Source: Membranipora membranacea
Taxonomy: Eukaryota; Bryozoa; Gymnolaemata; Cheilostomatida; Membraniporidae
DNA: 64,000 nt
NCBI GenBank assembly: GCA_914767715.1
Contig: OU612072.1
Location: forward strand, 13,206,001-13,270,000
Reading direction: 5' to 3'
Part shown: in pieces, positions 38,561 to 51,074 of the stretch
Numbering within the stretch: the first letter of the stretch is position 1
Layout: each line of letters opens with the position of its first letter
Position numbers and translations under genes: made by a program
Notes under the pieces: generated by a model
Databases searched by the model: none
Told to the model about the DNA's origin: nothing
What the model saw: the letters and a program-made list of their open reading frames with translations, nothing else

Positions 38561-39045
38561 TTGGAAACAAAATTAGAAAAAAAAACATCTTCATTTAAAT
38601 CAATTGCTCATCTAATTAGGGATAATCCCAATTGGAATGTGAAATTGGCACCAAAGGTATAATTCATGTCTTTGGATTATGAACTAGTCAAGTTGTTCTG
38701 AATTCAATACACAGACTAATCTGCTAGTCAAATAGTAGTTTGGGAAGACATAGATCGATTTGCCTTCAAATTCGTGCATGGTTGTTATGTGTGCAATCTG
38801 CACTGTTTATCAGCGCTCCCAATACAGAAAGATCATATGAATATAGATAACAACAGGGTATCACAATAAAACAAAAATTAATTTAGAGCATTTTTTTCGC
38901 ATGCATGCAGCTTGCAGTCAGTACGAAAATCTGTAACTTTGAAATTTATAGTAGAATATGATCAAACTTATCAATGCAAAAATAGTTCTAAGTCTAAGTC
39001 GTCATTGCGGAGTTGGTTACCCCTCTAGAGTACAGGTACAGGGAC

Positions 39046-40279
39046 CCGTGGTACTCAAGCCGCACCCAATACCCTTGCCCGCCGGAATTCCAGCTACTCT
39101 TATTATCGAAGAGGCAAAGGGGCTCTATTAACTGGATGTAAGTGTGCAAATACACAGTGGACCTGTGATATTTATAATCCCGTTCCAATAGGATGAATGG
39201 CTGGCCAGTCCTAAATCAGAAGTGACTGCCGGCGCCCGGAATTGAACCTGTACCTCACAGACCACAAGTCTGCACCCTTAACAAATAGACCACTCCTGAC
39301 ATCCAATGCAGAAATATATCTCTTTTTAAAATTTCATGTTGTAAGAATAGGAAAGTAATTTGATAAAACTGTTAGAATCACTCAGGATTAGGGCAGAATA
39401 TTTATCTCAACCAGGTTTGAACTTAGGGCGTAATTTGATGCATGTCAGTAGAATTTTGAATCAAAATAATCTGCTTTTGTGTGCAATATAAAGCAGCGAT
39501 AGAAAAGCGCTGCTATTTCAAATTTCTCTCTACCATCCAATATTGAAAGCTGAGGGCGAACAGGGGTAGGGGAGTGTAGCTAATAAGCACCCAACTGTCA
39601 AAGTTTTGTAAATCATTTTGGTTGGTAAAGAATGGATTTGGATAGACTGCATCACTCTTGAATTGGTAAAAGGCCCCAAAATGCATCAAGCCCAGACCAC
39701 TGATGTCACCTCCAAAGTCATTCTTCGCTATTTTATATGCTGCCTCTTTTTGTTGTCATTGCATAAATTGGACAGTGTTGATAGTGTTCAATTGCCACAT
39801 AATAGGTTTGTTTCTTTTTTTTAGTTGTTCTACTCTCACCTTTCCTCCAGCTGATATGTGATTTGTCACCAAAAGATTTTTGTGTATTATATGAATTGAC
39901 AGAATAACTAACAGAATAATATAACATATAGGGATAATGAGATTAGGGCATCCAGCTGTGCACAATTTTCCCCAAGCGAATGAAAAACCACAGGCACTAA
40001 ATTTGTGTCCCCTCTGTATATCCTTACTATAAATTTATATTCTGTAACTCATAAAACTACATATCTACATTTACATGCATAGTCCAGCAGTAAAAAATAA
40101 CGTTGCATGTTGTGTCTTGATTCCCTGGAATTGAGGTAACAAAGATTGCCTGTCATATTGATCGAATGGTTGCCGCTTTGAAATTACAGAATGTCAAATT
40201 AATGTCTGAATTTTGTAATTGATTGTGATTCCCTGTTATATATATTTTCGTGATGTTTGATTATTGGGAATGCTCAAAC
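39046..40279. other. Palindrome spacer
   Basis: This 1.2-kb unpaired centre contains a minus-strand tRNA-derived SINE at about 39,180-39,300 (B-box GGTTCAATTCC; GTGGTCTATTTGTTAAGGG upstream) and otherwise no recognised gene. ORFs at 39,618-39,824 (+) and 39,733-39,965 (-) overlap and look like chance. Confidence 0.7.
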
Positions 40280-40779
40280 ACCTGTACCTGTACTCTAGAG
40301 GGGTAAACAACTCCGCAATGACGACTAAGACTTATTCCTGCATTGATATGTTTGATCAAATTCTTCAATAAATTTCAAAGTTACAGATTTTCGTACTCAC
40401 CGGAAGCTGCATGCATGCAGAAAAAGTTTTATAAATTAACTTTTTTTTATCGTGATACCCTGCTGTTATCTATATTCGTATGATGTTTCTGTATTGGGAG
40501 CGCTGATAAACAGTGCAGATTGCACACGTAACATCCATGCACTAAGTTGAAGGCAAATCGATCTATGCCTTCCCAAATTCCTATTTGACTAGCAGATTAG
40601 TCTGTGGATTGAATTCAGAACAACGTGACTAGTTCATAATCCATAGACATGAATTATACCTTTGGTGCCAATTTCACATTCATATTAGGATTATCCCTAA
40701 TTAGATAAGCAATTGATTCAAATGAAGATGTTTTTTTTTTCTAATTTTGTTTCCAATAATTAATTTGTGAGTTGAAAAG

Positions 40780-41355
40780 GTAGCTTGTGGATTCCTAGCG
40801 GAAATGGCAAATCCCAAATCAAGTCTCCAGCGATCGCCTAAAAACCTTCTACGTAGCTAATATTAAGTCTGTAATCTCCAACACCTGCCCTGTATGGCCC
40901 AATCTGCTATCAGAAACTGACAAAACAAAACTAAAGGGGATCCAGCGCCCTGCTACTCGGATAATGCTGCCATTCCCTGACAACTATGAACAGAGGCTTG
41001 ACAATCTAGCACTGCCTGCCATAAAATTTTCCCGCTCACCTTTTGCAGTGAACAATTCGCTGAAATTGCCGACAACGATCATCACTCCCTGAACCGTCTT
41101 ATTACAATAAATACAAACAGAAAATCCGCCCGTAGAGCAAAAATAGATAATTACAAGCCATCCAAGTGTAGAACAATGAAAAGAAAGAAAAAAATTTTTG
41201 AATTCTACCTGCAAATTTTCAACCGATGCAGCTCAAGACTCTTTTTAAATTTTGTTTTCCATTTATGTGCCATGCATTTGATGTTATCAACTTATTATAG
41301 GATGGATGGATAATAATAAAGCGACAAACAAACTTCACACTTCAAACTTCAAGAC
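40780..41355 (+). pseudogene. LINE 3' fragment (RT C-terminus and 3' UTR), right
   Basis: The plus strand encodes LKTFYVANIKSVISNTCPVW, PNLLSETDKTKLKGIQRPAT and ..FPDNYEQRLDNLALPAI, the typical C-terminal stretch of CR1/L2-type ORF2 (..S.L.Y..PVW..., R.QR.A.R.I). It then breaks into stops and ends with ATGGATGGATAATAATAAAG. Confidence 0.7.
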
Positions 41356-41359
41356 CAAA

Positions 41360-41800
41360 ATTCTGAGCTCAGACTGAACCTGTGCCAGAGAGTGCTTACT
41401 TTCTAGCAATTCTTTATCCTGCACCAACCTATGGTAGAGTGCAGGGTAATCGCCAAGCAAATATTATTGGATTTGATCCCCTTCAGCCAACTGCTGCCGA
41501 TTGTTGTTGGGGTGTCATTAGTCTGCAGTGTCAATGTTGTGTGGTCTCAAATCATGGCCATTGAGGCAACATGGATACCTTGTCAAGTTGGTTGAAAGGG
41601 ATAATATTGAACAATAGCACATGATAACAATGAGAGTGTTGATTGTTAGCATTTGCTACAACTGTTATCTTTTATTGTTGGTACAGCTCTATTTATCCTA
41701 ACAGTCAATGGGATGAGTTCTATAGCAATTTTGGAAGATAACTCTTACAAACAAACCTTTGTTCGTTGCGAACAAAATCTGTAGTGCTACTTTTTAAATT
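41360..41800 (-). repeat. 0.45-kb repeat, copy c'
   Basis: Mirror partner of 37,556-37,965, with GTTCGTTGCGAACAAAATCT and TGGTACAGCTCTATTTATCC. Confidence 0.7.
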
Positions 41801-42679
41801 ATGCTGCTGCCTAAAAATCAGGCTTCGAATGTTCATATTGATTTGACTTTTTTATAGTGACTGTTTATTGACCCTCCCACACAGACACCAGTTTTTAATG
41901 CTCTGAGTGTGTCATTTTTCAAATAGTGCGTATTCTTAGGTTTCCATTACGGTATCATAAAAATCGTCTTCATAAAGTTATATAGCGTGTAAAGCAAAAG
42001 TTAACTCATTCAAGTATCATCAGAAAGGTGCGTAATGCTGAAACAAATTTTTTGGTCATTGATGAAGTCAATATAAAACCACCAAAAAAAAATCAGCTCG
42101 ATACAAACATTTGTAGTCAGTTGTTGAGGCGTCTGCAAAATTGAAACAGTAGTGTCGTTTCAATGATAGTTATATACAGGTGATATAAGGGGGTATTACA
42201 ACCGTTGTTGGCCACATCTCGGCAATTTATGATAGCAGACCCATGTAAACTTGTAGATCCAATAATTATGACATGTTCTTTCAGATTTTGGACGTTTTGA
42301 AACCATATCATCATTTTTCATCACTTTCCCTTTTGTCAGCAGCGTTTCTCACTTTATAACTTTTTATAAGGTCGGTCATTCACTTGATAATTGAGATATT
42401 GTGCTGATATTAAACCAAAAACTGCCTGAGGTATGTATTAATATGATTGCAGTTTGAGTGGCACCACTCATAAGGTGAGCACAGGACAGACCTTTGAAAT
42501 CCCAAAAAAACAGCAATTTTGACCATTTTCTGCAGCGTTTTTGGCAATTTGCTGCCTATTGTGCAACCTTGTGTAAGGTACATCATCACCATTGCGACCA
42601 CCTCAAAAGACTATCCTAGAATCAACTCTTAGAATTTATCAATCCAATTTTGCAAATTAAGTTGCAATTTTAGCCACAT

Positions 42680-43225
42680 TTTTGGTAGGCTACCACTGGA
42701 CTATTACAAGAAACAGCCGAATAAATTGGTTGATGACACAACAAATTTTGTCCGCAACGAACAAGGAATTGCTTGTAAGAACTTTCCTCTCAAAATGTTA
42801 TAGAATTCCCTACGTTGACTCTGAGGATAAATAGAGCTGTATCAACAAATAATAACTGAAGCAAATGCTGACAATCAACACACTCTGTTAACATGTGATT
42901 TGGTTGATTAAAACATAATCACGTGTTAACAACGAGATTGTAGATATGCTATTGTACAATATCATATCCCTTTCAACAAACTTGACAAAGTGACAATGGC
43001 CATGAATTGGGACTACTCAGGATCGACACAGCGAACATAATTACCCAACATAACCCAGCAGCAGTCGACTGAAGGGGGATCAAATCCAACAATATTTGCG
43101 TGGTGATTTCCTTGCGCTCCAACATAGATGGGAGGAGGATAATAAAATACTGCCAACTAGTAAGCAATCTGTAGCCAAAGTGCAGTCATAGCTCAGAACT
43201 TTGGTCAATGCTGGTGGCTTGGCTG
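42680..43225 (+). repeat. 0.45-kb repeat, copy b'
   Basis: Mirror partner of 36,118-36,650, including the extra hairpin-like insert near 42,890-42,940. Confidence 0.7.
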
Positions 43226-43480
43226 GTGGCACCCAAAACCACTCTCTTGAAGAGCCATCATGTTTTTAGACCAACATATAATTTTCACATAGTTATGGTC
43301 TAATAAGCTTTCTCTCCCGAAATGGCTAATGTATGAAATCCCATCAACTTGCTGTAATAGCCCTTCAGACATAAAGCTCTGCTCTAAATGTCTTTTTTCC
43401 GGTTGATGAGGAATTCCAATTAATATTACAATCTCCAAGCAGAATAAATTTATGGCAAATATATTGGTTTTGATGTAGAA
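43205..43480 (-). pseudogene. CR1-like LINE endonuclease fragment, right copy
   Basis: Mirror partner of 35,845-36,100. The minus strand has HLEQSFMSEGLLQQVDGISY followed by ..LLDHNYVK. A frameshift separates it from the GHKFILLGD part. Confidence 0.65.
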
Positions 43481-44934
43481 TTCTATAGTTGTTTATTAAA
43501 AAGTTCTAAGCTACCACCATCACAAGCAAGGCCTAAACATATCAGAAAATTCTAAACAACAACCAACGCCGGTGAGGCCACATCATATCCGATTGTATAT
43601 TGTACCCATGAGATGCTCTTCAAACACATATTAGGGGCAGGAGGTGGTGTAGCTAATTGGCACACAACTGTTGACGATGACGAGGTTTTGCAAGTGATTA
43701 TGGTTGATATTGAAATCCGAGAGGAGATGATGTTGACATGAATTATTCAATTATAGTGTTTTAGGCTATTGTTATTAGCTTTTGAGGGAAGGTAGTGCCT
43801 CTTTTGCCTCCCCTAGAACTACAGGCCTGCGAAAGTTATTGTTTGTATACCCGGCTCCATATACCAGTCTTCGAGGAGTGCCATGTTCTTAAAAGCTAAT
43901 GCCAAGGTTGTGAGACATTTTAAAGCTAATAAAGTAGCAAAAAAGTGTCCCATTAAATTGAAAATTATGCTTTGAAGACCAGCCAAGCACATTTTCTCTC
44001 CACAAAACATCCACCAAACCTGTCATGAGTCGCTGCAGACTGGTTGGAAGATAGGCTTTATAGTGTAAGATGGATAAATTTTAACGCATCTCAAGCTCAT
44101 TATTCATCTTAAATGATTTCCAAGTATTCATAAATACTTGTATGGAAAGTAAACTTTTTTGCGCATGTAGGATACATTTTGACGCATCTCAAGCCCATTA
44201 TTCATCTTAAATGACTTTTAAGCGCTCACAAATACTCATCTAATTAAATGGGTAATTTCCAATTGAATTCTTTGATAAACTTGCATGTATCAAAAACTTG
44301 TTAAGGGAAAATTGACGCTGGGTACCATTGCTACAGGTCTTGAATATTTGGGGTAGTCTGTATAGCTCAAAGATTGTAAATTGAGGCTACATATCAGAGT
44401 GATTACCTGGTTGGCAAACAGTTTTCCCAAACAGATTGTCCTTTTAAGGGATGCATTCGAATTAGGTGAAATAATGACATCAGCCCTTGACATACTAACT
44501 CAAATTGGCAGTTGAATCAGTTCAAATGATATTCCAACATTTTTTAGCCTTTGATGATTGAGAATATTTAATTGTGATCAACTGACGTGCCTTTTGTTTA
44601 CTCTATAGGAAGTGAAACTGACAGATCAGGTTCATGACCTCAGCTGAGGCAGGAAATGTGAGGAAGAATTCTCTGCCTATCAATTACTGCTATCAACAAT
44701 GAGATGAAGAACAAGGCCGTTAAGGAAGAAATGGTAGGGGAGTCAAAATTCCGAGGCTAGTCAGAAGCATCAATAGGGGGATGCTGTTACTAAGCAATTT
44801 TAAGGCACTTAATTAGCAAATTGAAATCCCAAAAGACCTGATTCAGACATGAAATATTCAACTATATCATTTTTGGACCACTCCATTCAGCTTTCTAAGG
44901 GAAACAAGGCCTCCCTGCCTCCCCTGGAAATACG

Positions 44935-45280
44935 GGCTTGTCGGTATTTTTGTATCCTCCTTCCATCTACGTTGGACCGCAAGGTAATCACTACGCAAAT
45001 ATTGTTGGATTTGAGTAGTCCCAATTCATGGCCATTGAGGTAACATAGACTCCTTGGCAAGTCGGGTGAAAGGGATATGATAGGATAGCATAGTACAATA
45101 GCACAATGACAGTGTGTTGATTGCCAGCACTTGCGTGCGTTATATTTTTTTGGTACAGCTCTATTTATCCTAAAAGGCAATGGAGGGAATTCTATAGCAA
45201 TTCGGGAAGATAATTCTTACAAACGATTTCTTGTTCGTCGCGGACAAAATTTGTAGTGTATCATTCTCCAAGTGTACAGA
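44935..45280 (-). repeat. 0.45-kb repeat, copy a'
   Basis: Mirror partner of 33,930-34,330. It lacks the segment around GCTCAGAGTTTTGGTCAGTG, so it is slightly shorter. Confidence 0.65.
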
Positions 45281-46254
45281 TCAAAGGTTCCATCGCACAA
45301 ATTTCTTAGTAATTTTCTCACCACTGTTTGAAAGGAGTGCCAAAATATATATGGATTACAATATAAGCATGCTGCAAATTATAATCTGCTAAAATCAGTT
45401 TTCACATGAAAATGCTTCGATGACCAGGCTTGTTCTCTCAGTGACCTTGCCTCCTGATCATTCAGATTATCAACGGCTCTAGTCAAATAAGAAATACACC
45501 TACCAATTGTGAAATCTTGCTGAGCTATTATTGAAATGACAGCTTAAATATGCGATGTTCCAGTCAAATAAATTTTCTATTGGTCAACTACCTGGCTATC
45601 TAATCAACTCCTTTTCAACTTGATTTTTGGATTACGTTTTCATAGAGAGATGACATTCAGGTGCTATTGAATACAACACATTTCAAGAAGTGGTTATCGT
45701 AGCCTATAGACATGTGATCTAATTGAATGTGAGTTGAAAGTCACATTAATTTGTTGCCGTTTCCATGTTTGAATATTTTGGTAACAACGGTCTGAGACTA
45801 ATTATTTGACATCAATAGTCTGATTGTAAGATTGGTATCATATCATCCCTCATCATTCATTATCTACTCTGACAAAGTAATAAATGAGCTGTCTCTGTTT
45901 CTTTTTTGAACAATCAAGTCTATCTACCTATATGAATCATGATTCAGCGTGGTGCAGCGTGTTGCAGCATGATCTAAACTAAATGACCTAAATATTCTTA
46001 GGCTACAGATTGAATAAGCTGTGTTCATGAGACAAGGCCGAAGTGTAAGTTAGATGTGTGCATTGGACAGGTAAGACGTATATGCTGCCGTACTCTATAT
46101 CTTGTTCGGTCATAACTGTTTTTTAACTTAGTTTTTAAATCAGTCAGTCAATAATTCAATCTGTCAGCCGATAATCAAGCAAAAACTTATGCAGGCCTAC
46201 CATACCATATACCAACAACTCAGAATAAAATCAACAGGTGTGTGTCATGGATGG

Positions 46255-46422
46255 ATGGATTTATTACTATCATAGACAAAAATTTGTCACGAAATACGTT
46301 GTTAATACTGACAAGAAAGAAAAACATGGAAAAAATCAGATCTCTGTTGTATAAAAAGTTTTTTAGAATAGTATTTTATTAGGTGTATGTATGAGATGTC
46401 TTAAAAAGTTCATTATTCATAA
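46255..46422 (+). mobile_element. Private insertion in the right arm
   Basis: About 165-170 bp starting ATGGATGGATTTATTACTAT lie between sequences that are adjacent in the left arm (near 32,495-32,510). The ATGGATGGAT start resembles the 3' tail of the LINE fragments in the arms, so a truncated LINE end is likely. The exact target duplication is not clear. Confidence 0.55.
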
Positions 46423-46980
46423 GGATCTGATTTCTGTCAAGTTGTGACAAATTAATTATTTTACAGATTTATTACAATAAGGACAAAACACCAAATGCTA
46501 TTCATCTGATCACCCTCGTTTCCCCCTGTGTCTAGATCAAAGGTTATATTGCTCCATTTGTGGTTTTCCGAGTAATTTTCTCAACACGATGTGAACTGAG
46601 TACCAAAATATATATGGATGACAATTTATGAGCAGGTTGCAAATTATAATCTGCTAAAAATAAGTTTTCACATGAAAATGCTTTGATGACCTGGATTGTT
46701 CTCTCAATATTTTTATATAATCTGCTAACAATGAATTACTTTTTAATTAGAAAATGCGTTGGTACCTCTGCGCCTCAATAATAAATCTTGTTCGAAATTT
46801 CTTATCTCGACATAAACAGGTTGTTTTGATTTCATCATACATTTTCACGGCTTTAGTTCCCCAAATCAGAGAGTTGATAAATAAGGATATCACCACCAGA
46901 GGTCAGTGACATTGGCCCCTGATCATACAGATATAGTAGAGGGCCTAGTACAATGATAAGTACATCTACCCTCCAACTAT

Positions 46981-47358
46981 TCAGTCATTGGGGAATTGGG
47001 TGCATCGAACGCCAATCACAGCAGCTGTGTAAATAGATATCATGCGGAGCCTAAAGCAGTAATGAGGGGCTGTGAGGGCTCTTGCGATGTTACAAGGTGG
47101 TATTGGGAGGGTATCTTCAGGTCTTTCAATTTTAGAAGCAGGAACTAAAAGTTCACCCCACATACCTAGTACCCTTATTATGGGTAATATATGCATTGCA
47201 TTAAAATGTGGCATTTTATCTTTTCGTGTTGCAAGAATAGCGCCTTCTTTGATTGAGTATAAATCCCATAAAGCTATTGACCTACTTACCCCAAACATCT
47301 TCAAGAAACTTGTCATATGGAGACGACGAGAGGGTACAATTCCAAATCCATCTGGCAT
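46981..47358 (-). other. ORF at the outer edge of the right arm
   Basis: A 125-codon open frame. The C-terminal part (..HILPIIRVLGMWGELLVPAS..) is shared with the left arm ORF at 31,692-31,925. The N-terminal 45 or so residues lie outside the palindrome and are unique. No domain is recognised. Confidence 0.3.
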
Positions 47359-47559
47359 CGGTAGACAGTGATGATAACAAGATTGGTTTTATTTAGATTT
47401 ATATTCTGTCCCACCTACCGAGGAAAAGTTGTGTGCACCTAAAATCTGCTTGGGTTTATTTGCTTGATTGAAAACATTATGCGTTGATCAAAATGTTAAA
47501 GCAATGCCATAAAATATTTAGCGATGTATTTTAGTCCAACTATGAATGGCTCAACGAAA

Positions 47560-47828
47560 GCCAGACAGCCTTCCAAGGAGATGCCGACGGTAAACCTGAG
47601 CTGTTAATACAGAGTGGATGTGACACGATAGTGACCTCCACTCCAAGGACAAGGCAGGGGAGGGCAGCCAGTGCCCTTAGCCTTCAGCAAACACAGCTGC
47701 AGGCTCTCAACGAGAAGAGAGAGCATCGATTACAGCGCAATGAAGAACGCAAGACAGAGCGGAAAGAAACCCGGAAGTCCCAGTCACAATTTCTGGCAAT
47801 AATGGGCAAGATGGCCGAAAAGCTGTAA
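47560..47828 (+). pseudogene. C-terminal fragment of a transposon-type Myb/SANT-like protein
   Basis: An open frame ending at 47,828 reads ..QQTQLQALNEKREHRLQRNE.. and ..SQFLAIMGKMAEKL-stop. This charged helix resembles the C-terminus of trihelix/Myb-SANT-like proteins that accompany Harbinger-type transposases. No N-terminal DNA-binding part was found upstream. It lies directly before the THAP/DDE remnant and is probably part of the same or a neighbouring element. The call is tentative. Confidence 0.4.
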
Positions 47829-47971
47829 ATTGTAATCTATAGATTGTTGTAGGCCTAATTCCTTTTCATTATTTCATAATTTTGTGTCCATTTGATCGTT
47901 TTTAAACTTTGTAAACTTTTGTGCCGATCATTTCAAATCTCAACGTTTAATTTGTCATCCAGAATTGAGCA

Positions 47972-49946
47972 AAATTCCCAAAGGACAAGGAGTAAGCCAA
48001 TAAATGGGTGCAAGCAATCAGCAGAGGAAAGGATGGTACTATAAGGATAAAACCCACTATTGATCAGTGGAAACCTCATACACATGCCAGAATTTGTCCA
48101 AGGCATTTCAGTGAAGATGCCTACAAGGAGAAGAATTGTCATGGTGTGTAAGATCAGAACTTCATCTTAACAACCTTGCTGCATGTGATCACTTATTATT
48201 ATGGTCTTAGGATTGAAATGTCATGTGAAGTTATCTATATTGGTCTAAGATTCTTTCTTATGAATCATAAAGAGCATGTCACTCACCTGTTGGCTCACTC
48301 TTGATACCCTATGAGCAGCTACAATAGCCAGTTACCCCCCCCCCCCTCACACAGAATGTGAAGTGACTCATTTACCAAGAAGATCTCTTGCTGGCCAATT
48401 CATGTAATCTCTCTGTAAATACATATACATATAATATACATTTAAGTTGGTAAATTGATTTATCAACATCAAGGTTTGGTTTTGAAAGCCCACTTAGACA
48501 TCCACTTATGTTATTTTGCAGGAAACGTTCCTAAGAAAAGAGTTTTGAAGGAGAATGCAGTACCTATGCTCCATCTACCTATACCTAAAATCAGAGAGCC
48601 AACAAGGAGAGCTATTAAGTCTAAGCGAGAACTTCTGAGAGAAGAATATTATAGAAATCTACCAGGTTAGTTTCATGATATCACTAGGCATGTCTTAAAG
48701 TTCATGGCATAGCACATAGCATAGCATATTTTTAGCTTGATAGGTTCACTAAGATATCCTTCTGTTTATTTGATGGTATTATCAGTGAGATCGCCGGAGA
48801 GCTATGACGATCTTACCATCATAACATTTCTTCAAATTTATTTCAGCTGGTGTGATAGAACTAGGAAAGACGGAAGAGGTACTCTCCCATAGTCAGATAA
48901 CTGCATCATTATCTTCAGATACTCATACAGATACCCATACAGATACCCATACAAATATCTATACACAAACACCTCCAACTATCAGGGACAGTGAAGATAT
49001 ATATACTGATGAGAAATCTACTCAGCAATCCAGTCCACCACTCTGCTATGCGATGATGAATGATGAGATGGTAGCATATTATACCGGTCTAGAAGGCAAA
49101 GCAAAGTTTGACCTTGTTTTGAACTCACTAGGTCCCGCTGCCTATCACCTTTACAATCGTAATGGTGAGGTGCCGAATATGACTGTCAAAAACCAACTGC
49201 TCATCACTCTGATAAAACTTGATAAACCTAGCGTTGAGATTTCTATCCTGTTTGGAATCAACAAGCGTGTTGTCAGCAGTGTTTTTTATACATGGATAAA
49301 CTTTATGTTCCTGCAATGGAAAGAAGTAGATTATTGGCCAGATCAGGCCACAGTTAGATTCTATGCCCCTACTGGATTTAAACAGTCATATCCTAATACA
49401 CGGCTGATTTTTGATGGAACTTAGTGCCCCATAGACAAGCCAAAGAAGCCACTAGCTCAACAGGTGACCTTCTCCAGCTATAAAAATTGTAATACTGCCA
49501 AAGTACTGGTTGGTGCCACTCCTGGTGGACTAGTGTCATATGTTTCGCCAGCATATGAAGGCTCTGCCTCTGACCGAGCCATAGTTGAGAGGTCAAATCT
49601 GATGACGGCCTGCACTCCTGGAGACGAAATAATGTCAAACAAAGGCTTCAATGTGAAATACCTGTTCATCCCGCACCACATACATGTGAACATACCGACC
49701 TTCTTCAAGAAAAAAAATCGAATGGACTCAGCAACTGTGAGAAAAGACCGTAAGATTGCGTCCAAGCGGTCCCACATAGAACGAATCATTAGGCTAGCAA
49801 AGACTTATGCTATACTGCATCACCCAATGTGTAACCCTCTGGCTGCCCTCTCATCAGAGATTATATCTGTTATATTTTGGCTGTGTAACCTCCGAAATTG
49901 CATAGTACCAAAGCATGCAGAGTTACTTTTACAACTCTTTTTATAA
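47972..49946 (+). pseudogene. THAP-DDE transposase, inactivated
   Basis: Three exons join in phase 1: about 47,972-48,143 (THAP-like), 48,522-48,665 and 48,847-49,946. Exon 1 has KFPKDKE, then W.P.TH and ARICPRHFSEDAY, the THAP zinc-finger pattern. The final exon has a helix-turn-helix part and a DDE_4-type transposase: LIFDGT at 49,413 (first acidic residue), a conserved SNYK-like FSSYKN stretch, then ..IMSNKGF.. where families normally have a D, and SHIERIIRLAKT with the final E. Defects are TAA at 47,993-47,995, TAG at 49,422-49,424 directly after the first catalytic D motif, and Asn for the second catalytic Asp at 49,638-49,640. It is dead as a transposase. It most resembles ISL2EU/IS4EU or PIF/Harbinger-like elements. 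Terminal repeats were not identified. Confidence 0.8.
48907..48968 (+). repeat. In-frame ACAGATACCCAT tandem in THAP-DDE exon
   Basis: Units of 12 bp encode repeated DTHT within the linker between the THAP and HTH parts; about four units. Confidence 0.7.
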
Positions 49947-49949
49947 TAT

Positions 49950-51070
49950 ACTGCTGACTGTATTGTGCTAGTTAATACTACCTTAAATATTGTGCACATT
50001 TTAATCCATGTACCAGTGCAATCAAAGTTTGTCTGCCTCTACCAACATAGATTTATATGTACAATTTTGTTGACAGCCAACCTCGATTAACTCCTCTTTT
50101 CTTTTTAAGACTAAAGTATCAGTTGCGTTTACAGCTGAAAATATGTTATTACATCGTCAATGATATTTTACAGGATTAGACTAAATACAGGTTGAGTCTA
50201 AAATAATGAATTTTTTTCTTATCACATTTATCTATATAATTTTTAAGTGTTCTTCGTTAAGTGCCAACCATGACCTACAATAATTTTTGTGATTGCACCT
50301 ATATCTAAGGTGTCATAATATCGGTTGGCTGTTTGACGCAGCAGTCCGTGTATTTTTCAGTTTCAGTGTATACTTAGTACGGTAACCTATATATTTTTAT
50401 CACACTTTGTATAGTTTTGAAGACATTCTGAGTGATTTCCAAAAAGATCTATTGCTGTATTTATCACTTTATCAAACACAATAATCTCGCAAACATTGGG
50501 AACAATCTGTCACAAATGATGAAGAGACTTGCTGTAATGATAGCATATAAGCATAAAGAGTGTGGTAAAATTTTAGGCATACTACTTGATAAAACTAGCT
50601 TGTGTGAGCAGCTGGCACAAAATAATCAGTAAAAGAATACTGGAACCGCATTATTAGTTATATCTGTGGAATAGGATGTACAGATAGTTTGGAGTTGTCT
50701 TCTTATAAACAGCACACTTAAATGACCTTGACATGTTTACCTGGAATTTCCACCCACTGCATGCTGCTGAAAAGGAAACTGAAAAAAAGTTTACTTTGGG
50801 GGTCTTTGTCAGTTAATCAGCAGAACTCAGGCACGCCCAGGTGCGTGAGACATCATCAGTGGTACCCACAATGCCCAGCAACGCCAAGCAATGCCAGTAT
50901 GCAGTCCAGCGTTGCATATACAGTGGTAGGTGAAGTTGTACACAACAAAAGGTACAATGCCTGACACAACAAAGGCAGCGTTGTGCCAGGCGTTGTAGCA
51001 TGCATGGAATATGGCGTGCTAGCAGGCGTGCATGTGGCCGCATGTTGCCGCATGTGGCCTGGTTGGTGGT
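49950..51070. other. No gene seen
   Basis: Flank of the dead transposon. At 50,820-51,070 there is a CG/CA-rich stretch with GGCGTGCTAGCAGGCGTGCA and GCCGCATGTTGCCGCATGTG local repeats. No gene or clear transposon end was found. Confidence 0.45.
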
Positions 51071-51074
51071 GCAA

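Larger units (their letters stand above)
31685..39045 (+). repeat. Core palindrome, left arm
   Basis: This whole segment occurs again inverted at 40,280-47,226. Outer edges are ATAAAGTGCCA..TTTTAATGCAATG (left) and CATTGCATTAAAATGTGGC (right). Inner edges are GTCGTCATTGCGGAGTTG..TCTAGAGTACAGGTACAG (left) and its reverse complement at 40,280-40,325. As a local gauge, the 65-codon frames at 37,031-37,228 (+) and 42,117-42,314 (-) differ at three residues. The left arm has an extra MITE; the right arm has an extra segment at about 46,255-46,422. Confidence 0.95.
40280..47226 (-). repeat. Core palindrome, right arm
   Basis: Inverted partner of 31,685-39,045. It lacks the 267-bp MITE and carries a private insertion at about 46,255-46,422. 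All internal repeats of the left arm recur here in reverse order. Confidence 0.95.

Noticed and set aside
39180-39300. Possible tRNA gene on the minus strand
   Set aside because: B-box present but no closed acceptor stem; it reads as a SINE head within the palindrome spacer.
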